Positions 1 to 6,445 of a stretch of DNA of 8,895 bases are shown here, piece by piece. Source of the DNA: CAYLNM01 sp964385045. Lineage in GTDB: Bacteria; Planctomycetota; Phycisphaerae; Phycisphaerales; SM1A02. How positions within the stretch are numbered: position 1 is the first letter of the stretch; every line of letters starts with the position of its first letter. The notes under the pieces are model-generated. The model ran no database searches. It saw only the letters and a list, made by a program, of their open reading frames with translations, and had not been told where the DNA came from. A program made the translations under genes and the position numbers. Where the stretch lies: contig CAYLNM010000175.1 of assembly GCA_964385045.1 (NCBI GenBank), positions 1 through 8,895 on the forward strand. Reading direction: 5' to 3'.

Positions 1-776
1 ACGACGAGGAGCTGCTCGAGCTCGTCGAGCTCGAGGTCCGCGAGCTGCTGAGCTCGTACGACTTCCCCGGCGACGAGATCCCGGTCATTCGCGGCTCGGC
101 GCTCAAGGCGCTCGAGTCCGAGGGCAAGGACGACGAGGCCTGCAAGCCGATCGACGAGCTGATGGCCGCCTGCGACAGCTACATCCCCGAGCCGGCCCGC
201 GAGACGGACAAGCCGTTCCTCATGCCGGTCGAGGACGTGTTCTCGATCAAGGGCCGCGGCACCGTCGTCACCGGCCGCATCGAGCGCGGCGTGGTCAAGG
301 TGGGCGAGGAGGTCGAGATCGTCGGCCTCGCCACCGAGAACCAGAAGACCACCGTCACCGGCGTCGAGATGTTCAACAAGATCCTCGACGAGGGTCAGGC
401 GGGCGACAATGTCGGCTGCCTGCTCCGCGGCGTGGAGAAGGACGACATCCAGCGCGGCCAGGTGCTCTGCAAGCCCGGCTCGATCACCCCGCACACCAAG
501 TTCGAGTCCGAGGTGTACGTGCTGACCAAGGAGGAGGGCGGCCGCCACACGCCGTTCTTCTCCGGCTACAAGCCGCAGTTCTACTTCCGCACCACGGACG
601 TCACCGGCAAGCTCGACCTCCTCGGCGGCGCCGAGATGTGCATGCCCGGCGACAACGTGCAGATGGCCATCGACCTCGGCGACAAGCCGATCGCGATGGA
701 GGAGGGCCTCCGCTTCGCCGTCCGCGAGGGCGGTCGCACGGTGGGCTCCGGCGTGGTCACCAAGATCGTCGAGTGA
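1..776 (+). CDS. tuf: Elongation factor Tu, 5'-truncated by the window edge
   Basis: EF-Tu is the cytoplasmic GTPase that carries aminoacyl-tRNA to the ribosomal A site. The reading frame is open from position 3 and gives 257 residues, so roughly the first 140 of about 400 are missing, including the P-loop, switch regions and NKxD box. The fragment opens with DEELLELVELEVRELL, which in EF-Tu directly follows the NKCD motif, and then carries the G5 element RGSALKAL. Domain II starts near DKPFLMPVEDVFS and contains GRGTVVTGRIERG. Domain III holds HTKFESEVYVL, GGRHTPFF and PQFYFRTTDVTG, and the protein ends REGGRTVGSGVVTKIVE. All of these match EF-Tu closely with no frameshift. The internal ATG at 162 is not a start; it lies well inside the protein. 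It heads a tuf-rpmG-tRNA-secE-nusG block, a common bacterial arrangement. Identification is certain; whether the genome has a second tuf copy cannot be seen. Confidence 0.98.
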   Translation, partial: DEELLELVELEVRELLSSYDFPGDEIPVIRGSALKALESEGKDDEACKPIDELMAACDSYIPEPARETDKPFLMPVEDVFSIKGRGTVVTGRIERGVVKVGEEVEIVGLATENQKTTVTGVEMFNKILDEGQAGDNVGCLLRGVEKDDIQRGQVLCKPGSITPHTKFESEVYVLTKEEGGRHTPFFSGYKPQFYFRTTDVTGKLDLLGGAEMCMPGDNVQMAIDLGDKPIAMEEGLRFAVREGGRTVGSGVVTKIVE

Positions 777-798
777 TCACGATCGCCTGAGACGCATC

Positions 799-828
799 CC
801 GGGAGGGGCCCGACGGGGTCCCTCCCGG
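799..828 (+). terminator. Perfect 13-bp hairpin between tuf and rpmG, terminator-like
   Basis: Positions 799-811 (CCGGGAGGGGCCC) pair with 816-828 (GGGTCCCTCCCGG) around the tetraloop GACG. The stem has 13 consecutive pairs, one of them G-U. It begins 23 bases after the tuf stop codon and ends 70 bases before rpmG. A short CTTC/GAAG inverted repeat follows directly. No T-run follows, so it is not a textbook Rho-independent terminator. It could be a U-less terminator of a GC-rich genome, an attenuator that lowers expression of the downstream genes, or a 3'-end stabiliser of the abundant tuf mRNA. Confidence 0.55.
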
Positions 829-898
829 CTTCCCGAAGCTCCTCTCACGGATCCGCCTCGGTCCCCCCGAGCCGGCCGCATCCCGAAGGACCCTCCCG

Positions 899-1078
899 AT
901 GGCGAAGAAGCAGGCCGATCGCGAGTACGTCTGGCTCCAGTGCACGGAGTCGGGCGACCTCAACTACCGCACGAGCATCCGGGTGAAGGGCGGCATCGAC
1001 GAGAAGCTCAAGGAGGGCATGAAGAAGTACAGCCCCCGCCTGCGGAAGCACACGCTGCACAAGATCAAGCGGAAGTGA
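899..1078 (+). CDS. rpmG: Large-subunit ribosomal protein bL33, zinc-free type
   Basis: bL33 is a small basic protein of the 50S subunit near the E site. The 59-residue product has the family signature: VWLQCTESGDLNYRT corresponds to the ACTECGDRNYITT region of classic L33, and KKYSPRLRKHTLHKIKRK is the typical basic C-terminus. Only the first of the four zinc-ligand cysteines remains; the second is Ser (CTES instead of CTEC) and the C-terminal pair is gone. The protein is therefore of the zinc-independent kind. The start ATG at 899 is preceded by AAGGA at 886-890, 8 bases upstream, and gives the normal L33 length. It sits between tuf and tRNA-Trp on the same strand, consistent with a shared translation-gene transcript. 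Confidence 0.95.
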   Translation: MAKKQADREYVWLQCTESGDLNYRTSIRVKGGIDEKLKEGMKKYSPRLRKHTLHKIKRK

Positions 1079-1157
1079 CCGCGGGGCCCGTGGAGGCCCG
1101 ACGACCCCTGGCGACCGGACGGCGATCCGCATCCCGCCTCCCCGTCCGCCCGCCGCT

Positions 1158-1230
<73 letters not shown>

Positions 1231-1350
1231 TTCGACGATGTTCCCCGCCGCGTCCCCCGGGACGACGGCACCGCCGCCCCCGGGCGTCCGGTCCTGCGAG
1301 GCCGGGAGCACGGAGCGGCTCCTGCGAAGGGACGGCCGGGAGGCCCACCG

Positions 1351-1776
1351 ATGGCACTGCAGATCTACAAGAAGGGTCAGGGCTACTACGTCCGGCTGTG
1401 CTCGGCGATCGCGCTCGGCGTGATCGCCCTCATGGGCGGCAAGTGGCTGTGGGACCTGCTGCGGAACGCGGGCGGGCTCGCCGGCATCGAGGAGGCGGTC
1501 TTCGTCCAGGCGATCGGGGCGGTGCTGCTCGTGGGCGTCATCGCCGCGTTCGGCTGGTGGCTGATCGGCGTCCGACGCCGCAGCGTGGACTTCCTCATCG
1601 CCTGCGAGGGCGAGATGAAGAAGGTCAACTGGTCCACCCGACGCGAGGTGATGGGCTCGACCTGGGTGGTCATCATGCTCACCCTCTTCATCGCGCTCTT
1701 CTGCTTCGTGTGGGACCTCGTGTTCAACCAGTTCTTCCAGAGCATCAACGTGCTCGAGACCGGCGGCGCCGGCTGA
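1351..1776 (+). CDS. secE: Preprotein translocase subunit SecE, three-helix form
   Basis: SecE clamps the SecY channel in the inner membrane and is essential for Sec-dependent export. The 141-residue product ends with the conserved SecE core: the amphipathic cytoplasmic helix containing FLIACEGEMKKVNWSTRREV (residues 81-100), then the final membrane helix TWVVIMLTLFIALFCFVWDL (104-123). Two further membrane helices precede it, about residues 16-34 and 50-74. It is therefore the longer, three-helix form known from E. coli, rather than the one-helix form of about 60 residues found in many bacteria. The start at 1351 is preceded by GGGAGG (1338-1343) with a 7-base gap. The frame stays open further upstream, but an upstream start would fall inside the tRNA gene, so 1351 is preferred. 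nusG follows after 58 bases. Confidence 0.95.
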   Translation: MALQIYKKGQGYYVRLCSAIALGVIALMGGKWLWDLLRNAGGLAGIEEAVFVQAIGAVLLVGVIAAFGWWLIGVRRRSVDFLIACEGEMKKVNWSTRREVMGSTWVVIMLTLFIALFCFVWDLVFNQFFQSINVLETGGAG

Positions 1777-1834
1777 GCCGACGAGGCCGTGCCTCCCGCA
1801 CGGTCGCCGCCCGGTCCCGCGCCCGGAGTGGGCC

Positions 1835-2497
1835 ATGACCGAGCCAACCACGCACGACCCCGCGACCACCGCGACCGGAACCTCCGCCGACGGCGGCGAC
1901 GACAAGGTCTTCGATCCCGCCGTGGACATGCCGGCCTATCGGCCGGGCATGGACTGGTTCGTCCTCCGCGTCGCCTCCAACAAGGAGAGCTACGTGCGGG
2001 AGACGCTGCTGCGCAAGGTGCAGATCGAGGGTCTCGAGGAGCGGGTGGGCCGCATCATGGTGCCCACCGAGAAGACCAAGACGCTCAAGGGCGGCAAGGC
2101 CCGGATCACCGAGACGAAGCTCTACCCCGGCTACGTGTTCGTCGAGATGAAGCTCGAGGACGAGGGCCGGATCCCGCAGGACGTCTTCTTCCTGATCAAG
2201 GAGACCACCGGCGTCGGCGACTTCGTCGGCACCGCGGGCCGACCGACGCCGATGAGCCCGGCCGAGGTCGAGAAGATGCTCCACGACTCCAAGCTCCCGG
2301 AGGAGTCGCCGGAAGTGAAGATGGAGTTCGAGCCGGGCGACAACGTCACCATCAACGAGGGCCCGTTCGAGAACTACGAGGGCACCGTGGACGAGGTGAT
2401 GCCGGACAAGGGCAAGGTCCGGGTGCTGGTGACGATCTTCGGTCGCCAGGCCCCGGTCGAGCTCGAGTACTGGCAGGTGGCGAAGGTCGAGGAGTGA
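1835..2497 (+). CDS. nusG: Transcription termination/antitermination factor NusG
   Basis: NusG binds RNA polymerase through its NGN domain and, through its KOW domain, contacts Rho or ribosomal protein S10. It thereby modulates elongation and termination and couples transcription to translation. The 220-residue product has the NGN domain from about residue 39 (MDWFVLRVASNKE) through TKLYPGYVFVEMKL to about 150, and a C-terminal KOW domain with FEPGDNVTINEGPFENYEGT. It ends in AKVEE. Residues 1-38 are a low-complexity Thr/Ala/Asp-rich extension absent from short NusG proteins. The ATG at 1835 has GGAG at 1825-1828, 6 bases upstream, supporting the long form; ATGs at residues 32 and 39 could be alternative starts. 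It lies 58 bases after secE. Its downstream side is unusual because rplK does not follow. Confidence 0.96.
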   Translation: MTEPTTHDPATTATGTSADGGDDKVFDPAVDMPAYRPGMDWFVLRVASNKESYVRETLLRKVQIEGLEERVGRIMVPTEKTKTLKGGKARITETKLYPGYVFVEMKLEDEGRIPQDVFFLIKETTGVGDFVGTAGRPTPMSPAEVEKMLHDSKLPEESPEVKMEFEPGDNVTINEGPFENYEGTVDEVMPDKGKVRVLVTIFGRQAPVELEYWQVAKVEE

Positions 2498-2502
2498 GCG
2501 GC

Positions 2503-2561
2503 GGGGGCCTCCACCCCCCCAACGGGGACGAGGCGAGGGGCGGCTCCGCCCGGCCCGGGCG
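2503..2561 (+). terminator. GC-rich hairpins after nusG, possible terminator
   Basis: Five bases after the nusG stop, GGGGG (2503-2507) can pair with CCCCC (2514-2518) around CCTCCA. Further on, GGGCG (2538-2542) pairs with CGCCC (2547-2551) around GCTC. That second stem overlaps and competes with CGCCC/GGGCG (2547-2551 with 2557-2561). No T-run follows any of them. This is consistent with a transcription end for the nusG operon, but in such GC-rich sequence short stems arise easily by chance. The remaining bases to 2686 show no clear gene or promoter. Confidence 0.3.
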
Positions 2562-2686
2562 GGCGACGGGCGCGGCGTCCGCCCCGGCAGCGAGTCGTGT
2601 GGGCCGATCGCGGGCGGCGGATCGCCGCTGATCGCGACCCCGGCGAGGACCCATGGGCCCAGCGCCGCCACCGGAGCGGCCCGGGG

Positions 2687-2980
2687 ATGGCCGACCGCAG
2701 CCGCGAGGATCCGCGGCTCGTCGTGCCGAAGCTCGAACGAAGCCGCTGGACCGTCGACGTGGCGTGGCCAGGACGCGCGATCGCGGTGACGGCGATCGTC
2801 GTGGTGCTGCTCCGTGCCCCGATCGCGGTGTTCGCGGTGCCGCCGAACCCAGGCCCCGTCGCGCTGTACCACTGGCCGATGCGCACGCTCGGCGTCGGGT
2901 TCCTGTCCGGCGGGCCCGTGTCGCTGCTCGACCGCTCAGCAGCGGGCCCCGGTGCGGCGTCGGGCCGACGCGGTGGATGA
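2687..2980 (+). CDS. Possible small single-helix membrane protein
   Basis: I do not recognise this 97-residue product. It has a charged N-terminus (MADRSREDPRLVVPKLERSR), then a hydrophobic segment AIAVTAIVVVLLRAPIAVFAV at about residues 34-54 that could span the membrane. A Pro/Gly-rich stretch and a low-complexity Ala/Gly/Arg tail follow. Most third codon positions are G or C up to about residue 80, as in the real genes here; the tail is less convincing. The ATG at 2687 has GGAG at 2673-2676, 10 bases upstream. The frame is open further upstream, and a GTG at 2597 would give 127 residues but has a poor ribosome-binding site. It fills the place where rplK is normally found. Without homologues it could be a chance ORF or a decaying gene. 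Confidence 0.4.
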   Translation: MADRSREDPRLVVPKLERSRWTVDVAWPGRAIAVTAIVVVLLRAPIAVFAVPPNPGPVALYHWPMRTLGVGFLSGGPVSLLDRSAAGPGAASGRRGG

Positions 2981-3022
2981 TCGGTGGGTCGTCGGCTCGC
3001 GCCGAGGTCGGGCCGCCCTCCT

Positions 3023-3132
3023 CGCCCCGCCATCGGGCTCCCTTCGCCCCGCCATCGGACCCGTGTCGCCCCGCCATCGGGCCCCCTTCGCCCCGCCATC
3101 GGACCCGTCTCGCCCCGCCATCGGGCCTGCGG
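3023..3132. repeat. Five-unit 22-bp tandem repeat with alternating A/B units
   Basis: Five units start at 3023, 3045, 3067, 3089 and 3111, exactly 22 bp apart. Each begins with the invariant core CGCCCCGCCATCGG. The last 8 bases alternate: GCTCCCTT, ACCCGTGT, GCCCCCTT, ACCCGTCT, then a diverged GCCTGCGG. The order is therefore A-B-A-B-A', with a 44-bp higher-order period. The core contains a small inverted repeat, CCCG/CGGG around CCAT, complete in A units and weaker in B units. The period is not a multiple of three, so each unit would be read in a different frame, which argues against a coding repeat. It lies in the gap between the small ORF and the large helical-repeat protein, ending about 100 bases before that start. 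Confidence 0.9.
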
Positions 3133-3233
3133 CCCGGTACGCATCCCGCGGGCCCGCCGCTGCGAATCCTGGGAGCGCCTCGTCCACCCGACGCCTCCCG
3201 CCCCGCCCGGCGGGAGGCCCGAGGAGCTTCATG

Positions 3234-5843
3234 ATGTCCATCTCGCTCACCGCTCGGCTCCGACCGTGGTGCGGGCCCGCGGCTTCGTGTCGTCGCGGGG
3301 GCCCCGGGGCCGGTCGGCGGCGCCGTCGCGTTCCGCGGCTCGCCGCCCGCCTGCTCGCCGTCGTCGTCGCGGGCGTCACCGCGGCCGTCGCTCGTCCTGC
3401 CGCCGCGGCGGACCTCACGATGCTCCCCTCGCCGATCGATCCGGACCGCATCACGCGGCTCCTCGACCTCAGCGGGGCGTCGGACGACCAGCGGCTCGCG
3501 GTCGACGCGGCGTACACGCGGTACGCCGAGCGGCACCGCGGCCTGGTCCGGGCCCGGGTGGAGGCGGCGGACCCGGCGCAGCGCAGCGCATCGTCCAGCC
3601 CGTCCCCCTCGGCGCAGACGCTCGAGGTCGAGCGGGCCACGGTCCGGGCAGTTCGGTCGGCGCTGGCCGCGCTTGCCCGGGAGGACGAGGCGTTCCTCGC
3701 CGAGGCGGCCGCGGTGCTCGGCGAGCCCGGGACGCCGCCGCTGCGTGCCCTCGCGGCCGACCGGCAGGCGGCGGTCTTGATCGACCTCGGCGCCGACCGC
3801 ACCGGCCACGGGCCGTGCGACCTGGACGTGGCCGCCCTCGTCGACGGGCTCATCACGCGAGACGATCCGCGGCGCACCGAGCTCGAGGCCGCGATCGCGA
3901 CGCGGCTGGCGACGTGGCGCGCCCGCCGAGTGCCGCTGGCGCGGGACCTGGGCGAGGCCGCGATCCTCCTCCGCCAGTCGATCGCCGAACGCCTCGAGGA
4001 GCTCGGCCGCGAGGACTTCGAGGCGCTGCGGGAGGCGTGGCATGGAGCGCAGGCCGGGCCGGCCGCGGTCGCGGTCGCCCTCGGGCGGCTGCACCGCGAG
4101 ACCGTGGAGGGCATCGCCCGGGATCTCCCGATCGAGCTCGCGACCACGCTGCGGTCGCGCTGGCGGCGGGCGTTCGGCGGCGCCCTCGCCCCGATCGCCG
4201 ACGGACCGCTGCTCGGCTGGTTCGAGGAGGCGTCCGCGGCCCTCGGCCGCGACCCGGACGTCGATCCGCGCCTCGCCGCCCGGGTGGAGGCAGAGCGGCT
4301 GGCTCACCTCGGCCGCCTCCACCGCATCGCGTGGCAGCTCGCTCAGGCGTTGGAGGAGCGCGACTCGAGCCCCGCCGGATACCTGTCGCGCTACGTCGGT
4401 GCCGAGGACGATGCCGTCGCAGCCGCCGAGGCGGCCTGGACGTCCGCCCTCGCGGAGGCGGCCGAGGAGCGGATCACCGCCGACCGCCGCGGCCGCGCGG
4501 CGGCCCTCGACGTACTCGCGACCGCGGGCGACGCCGCCCTGCGCTTCCCCGAGCCCCCGCCCCCGTCCGCGCCGCCGCCGACCGAGCCGACGGTCTCGAC
4601 CAGCATCACGATGAACGCCGACGGCACGCTGGAGCTCGAGATGACCGGTCTCGAGCCCGGCCGGCTCGCCCGGATCTGGGGACTCGCCGGCGCGCCCGAG
4701 GCCGACGTCCTGCCGGCGCCGATCGACGCGGCGACGATCGCCGACTGGGCGACGCGGCTGGGGATCGGGGCGGCCGAGGAGCCCATCGTCACGGCGCTGC
4801 ACGCGGACTACCTCGACACGGTTCGCCGGCTTCGGCGCGAAGGGGCGGCGGCGCGGGCCCGCACCGTCGTCCGCGGCCTGCTCACGCCCGGCCCCGACGG
4901 GGCGGTGCGGGTGCCGGAGGCGGGGGAGCTCCTGGCCGCCCTCGATGCGACCGACCGTGCCGCGGAGGAGCTTGCGGCCGCGGACGAGGCGCTCCTCGAG
5001 GAGCTGGCGCTCCTGGCGCCCCCGGCGCCCGCGGCGTCCGAGCCCGCACGCGCCGGACCCGGCGTGCCCGAGCGGCTCCGGCTCGAGCGGGCCCGCGCCC
5101 GTCTGCTCGGCCGGGTGCCCGGCGGCGCCGCCGACCGCTTCTCTCCCCGCAGCCTGACCGTCCAGCCCGATGCGGTGGTCCGAGACGAGCTCCGGGTCGA
5201 CCTCGCCGCGGTGCTCGCAGTCGTCGCCCCACGGGCGCCGGGCTCGCCCGTCGACCGCGCCATCCTGGAGTGGGAGGAGGCCATCGTGCCGCTCCTCGAG
5301 TCCCTTCTCGCGGCCGAACAGGCCCGTCGGCGGCGGGAGATCGAGCTCGTCCTCGCGGCGCTCTCGGCCGGCGAGGATGGGCGGCTGACGCTCGGCGGCC
5401 TGCGACTCCCGGTGAACGAGCCCGACGAGGACGCCCCGGCGCGGCGATGGTCCGCCGCTGCGCAGGCGGTGGTCGCGGCCGGGCGGCGGGCGCGGGAGGC
5501 GGTGCTGGCCGTACTGCCCGAGGACGACCGGGATGCCTTCGAGGCCGCGTGGCGACGGGCCCGCTACCCGCGGCTCCACGCGGACGCGGCCCGGGCCGAC
5601 GACGCGTTCCGCGCCGCCCTCGCGGCCCCGGGGCTCGACGCGGATCGTCGCGCCCGACTCGAGCAGAGGTGGATCGCCTACCGGTCGGACTGGGAGGCGG
5701 TCACCCTCCGGCTCGTGGAGGCCGACGGCGACTGGGCCCGGCAGAACCGGCTCGTCGAGGAGCGTCGTGCCCTGAACCGCAACGCCCGCCGATCCGCCCG
5801 CGAGCTCGGCGGCGGGGGGGCGGAGGCGGGCGAGCGGCCCTGA
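3234..5843 (+). CDS. Exported protein of two duplicated alpha-helical modules, unrecognised family
   Basis: I do not recognise this 869-residue product, but its uninterrupted frame and strong G/C third-position bias mark it as real. Residues 1-59 look like a signal peptide with a long, very basic n-region (RRRRR at 28-32), a hydrophobic core LLAVVVAGVTAAVA (40-53) and a likely cut after the AAAA at 56-59. The mature part is Ala/Arg/Glu/Asp/Leu-rich, predicted almost wholly helical, with a single cysteine (C195). It is an internal duplication: LPSPID (64-69) and LPAPID (493-498) open modules that align without gaps for about 40 residues, with I73/I502, V90/V519 and Y97/Y526. The modules end in matching SRWRRAF (308-314) and AAWRRAR (771-777) regions. 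A Pro-rich linker (about 439-451) separates them. ATG 3234 has GAGGAG at 3221-3226, 7 bases away; ATG 3231 is the alternative. A periplasmic or envelope role is inferred from the signal peptide only. Confidence 0.85.
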   Translation: MSISLTARLRPWCGPAASCRRGGPGAGRRRRRVPRLAARLLAVVVAGVTAAVARPAAAADLTMLPSPIDPDRITRLLDLSGASDDQRLAVDAAYTRYAERHRGLVRARVEAADPAQRSASSSPSPSAQTLEVERATVRAVRSALAALAREDEAFLAEAAAVLGEPGTPPLRALAADRQAAVLIDLGADRTGHGPCDLDVAALVDGLITRDDPRRTELEAAIATRLATWRARRVPLARDLGEAAILLRQSIAERLEELGREDFEALREAWHGAQAGPAAVAVALGRLHRETVEGIARDLPIELATTLRSRWRRAFGGALAPIADGPLLGWFEEASAALGRDPDVDPRLAARVEAERLAHLGRLHRIAWQLAQALEERDSSPAGYLSRYVGAEDDAVAAAEAAWTSALAEAAEERITADRRGRAAALDVLATAGDAALRFPEPPPPSAPPPTEPTVSTSITMNADGTLELEMTGLEPGRLARIWGLAGAPEADVLPAPIDAATIADWATRLGIGAAEEPIVTALHADYLDTVRRLRREGAAARARTVVRGLLTPGPDGAVRVPEAGELLAALDATDRAAEELAAADEALLEELALLAPPAPAASEPARAGPGVPERLRLERARARLLGRVPGGAADRFSPRSLTVQPDAVVRDELRVDLAAVLAVVAPRAPGSPVDRAILEWEEAIVPLLESLLAAEQARRRREIELVLAALSAGEDGRLTLGGLRLPVNEPDEDAPARRWSAAAQAVVAAGRRAREAVLAVLPEDDRDAFEAAWRRARYPRLHADAARADDAFRAALAAPGLDADRRARLEQRWIAYRSDWEAVTLRLVEADGDWARQNRLVEERRALNRNARRSARELGGGGAEAGERP

Positions 5844-5924
5844 TGGATCCGTCGCCGCCGGTCGAGGCGTCCGCCGGGGGACTCGTCCGCGGGGCCGTCG
5901 AGGCGGCGCCGGGAGCCCGGGTCC

Positions 5925-5960
5925 GTCGCCGGGGCGGTCGTTCGGCCGGTCACGGGGCGG
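5925..5960. repeat. Direct repeat, copy 1
   Basis: A 36-bp element beginning GTCGCCGGGGCGG and ending CACGGGGCGG. It matches copy 2 at 6001-6037 except for one T/C substitution and one missing T. Its centre contains a near-palindrome, GGTCGTTCGGCC. Confidence 0.8.
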
Positions 5961-6000
5961 ACACGCCGACACCACCCGGACCGGCCTCACGCCTGATCTG

Positions 6001-6037
6001 GTCGCCGGGGCGGCCGTTCGGCCGGTCATCGGGGCGG
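6001..6037. repeat. Direct repeat, copy 2
   Basis: A 37-bp element beginning GTCGCCGGGGCGG and ending CATCGGGGCGG, starting 76 bp after copy 1. The T/C difference from copy 1 makes its centre a perfect inverted repeat, CGGCCG-TT-CGGCCG. That could form a cruciform or RNA hairpin, or present a dyad site to a protein. Confidence 0.8.
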
Positions 6038-6225
6038 CCGTCCACCGGGAGGCTCGTCGATGGGCCCGCCGAGGGCCGGGGGCAGCCGGCCACCGGACCG
6101 CGGAGGCCCCACGCGGGGTCCGAGAACGGCGTCCAGTCTCCCCGGGGCGCCCGGCCGGCGCTGAACGTAGACTCTCGTCGGTAGTGCGCACACGGGTGAC
6201 CGGAGGTCAATCCCGGTCCCGGTCC

Positions 6226-6253
6226 TTGCTCCTGCGGCCGGATCGGTCACAAT
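6226..6253 (+). promoter_or_regulatory. Possible sigma-70-type promoter for the metallopeptidase gene
   Basis: A TTGCTC box (6226-6231) and a CACAAT box (6248-6253) are separated by 16 bases. They match the consensus at 3 of 6 (TTG) and 4 of 6 positions. The -10 candidate lies in one of the few AT-richer patches of the window, around 6247-6260. Transcription would start near 6260, giving an untranslated leader of about 185 bases. Promoter consensus in this lineage is unknown to me, so this is a weak call. Confidence 0.3.
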
Positions 6254-6278
6254 CGATTCACGCCACCGGAGGGAGGGT

Positions 6279-6310
6279 GCCGGCGAACACACCAGTGTGT
6301 CGTCGCCGGC
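6279..6310 (+). promoter_or_regulatory. Strong bulged hairpin in the presumed 5' leader of the metallopeptidase gene
   Basis: GCCGGCGA (6279-6286) pairs with TCGCCGGC (6303-6310), and inside it ACACA (6287-6291) pairs with TGTGT (6296-6300) around the loop CCAG. Only a two-base CG bulge (6301-6302) interrupts this 13-bp stem. The ACACA/TGTGT segment stands out from the surrounding GC-only sequence. It lies 135 bases before the start codon and just after the candidate promoter. It could be an mRNA-stabilising structure, a protein-binding element or, read as DNA, an operator dyad. There is no T-run, so a terminator is less likely. Confidence 0.5.
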
Positions 6311-6445
6311 GACGTTCCACCCCCAGGTGCTCCCGGCTCCGCCCCGGCCGTCGTGAGCGGTGGGAGCTCCCCTCGCTCCCGGATGGTCCCGCAGCCCTCA
6401 CGGGCGGTCCGTCCCGGCGATCCCCATCCCCAGAGAGGATCCAGC

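Larger units (their letters stand above)
5844..6445. other. 602-bp intergenic region, no convincing gene
   Basis: This gap lies between the helical-repeat protein and the metallopeptidase. A 113-codon frame starts at ATG 5843, overlapping the preceding stop as TGATG, and ends at 6184. Its product is only a Pro/Gly/Arg/Ser-rich low-complexity sequence, it spans the direct repeats below, and it uses several codons rare in the neighbouring genes, so I do not call it. The region holds two direct repeats (5925-5960, 6001-6037), a possible promoter (6226-6253) and a strong hairpin (6279-6310). It also has a weaker stem, GGGAGC (6362-6367) with GCTCCC (6375-6380). From about 6260 onward it is probably the untranslated leader of the metallopeptidase mRNA. 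Confidence 0.6.

Noticed and set aside
1231..1350. Regulatory element between tRNA-Trp and secE
   Set aside because: Only short GC stems such as CGGC/GCCG could be found, no better than expected by chance at this composition, and no promoter boxes were visible.
3023..3132. CRISPR array
   Set aside because: Units are directly abutted with a 22-bp period and the variable part is only 8 bases and alternates between two types; there are no unique spacers and no cas genes.
2814..3233. An upstream extension of the helical-repeat protein from ATG 2814
   Set aside because: It runs through the 22-bp repeat and overlaps the other small ORF out of frame. ATG 3234 has GAGGAG at the right distance and leads into a signal peptide.
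2984..6184. A 1066-codon plus-strand frame overlapping the helical-repeat protein
   Set aside because: It is the alternate frame of that gene and yields Arg/Gly/Ala/Pro-rich low-complexity sequence. Its last part (from ATG 5843) was considered as a coupled gene but lacks any domain and crosses the direct repeats.
2352..6191. A 1279-codon open frame on the minus strand
   Set aside because: It is antisense to nusG and the helical-repeat protein. Long antisense frames are expected in very GC-rich genes, and its product is a low-complexity Arg/Gly/Pro-rich sequence with no recognisable domain.
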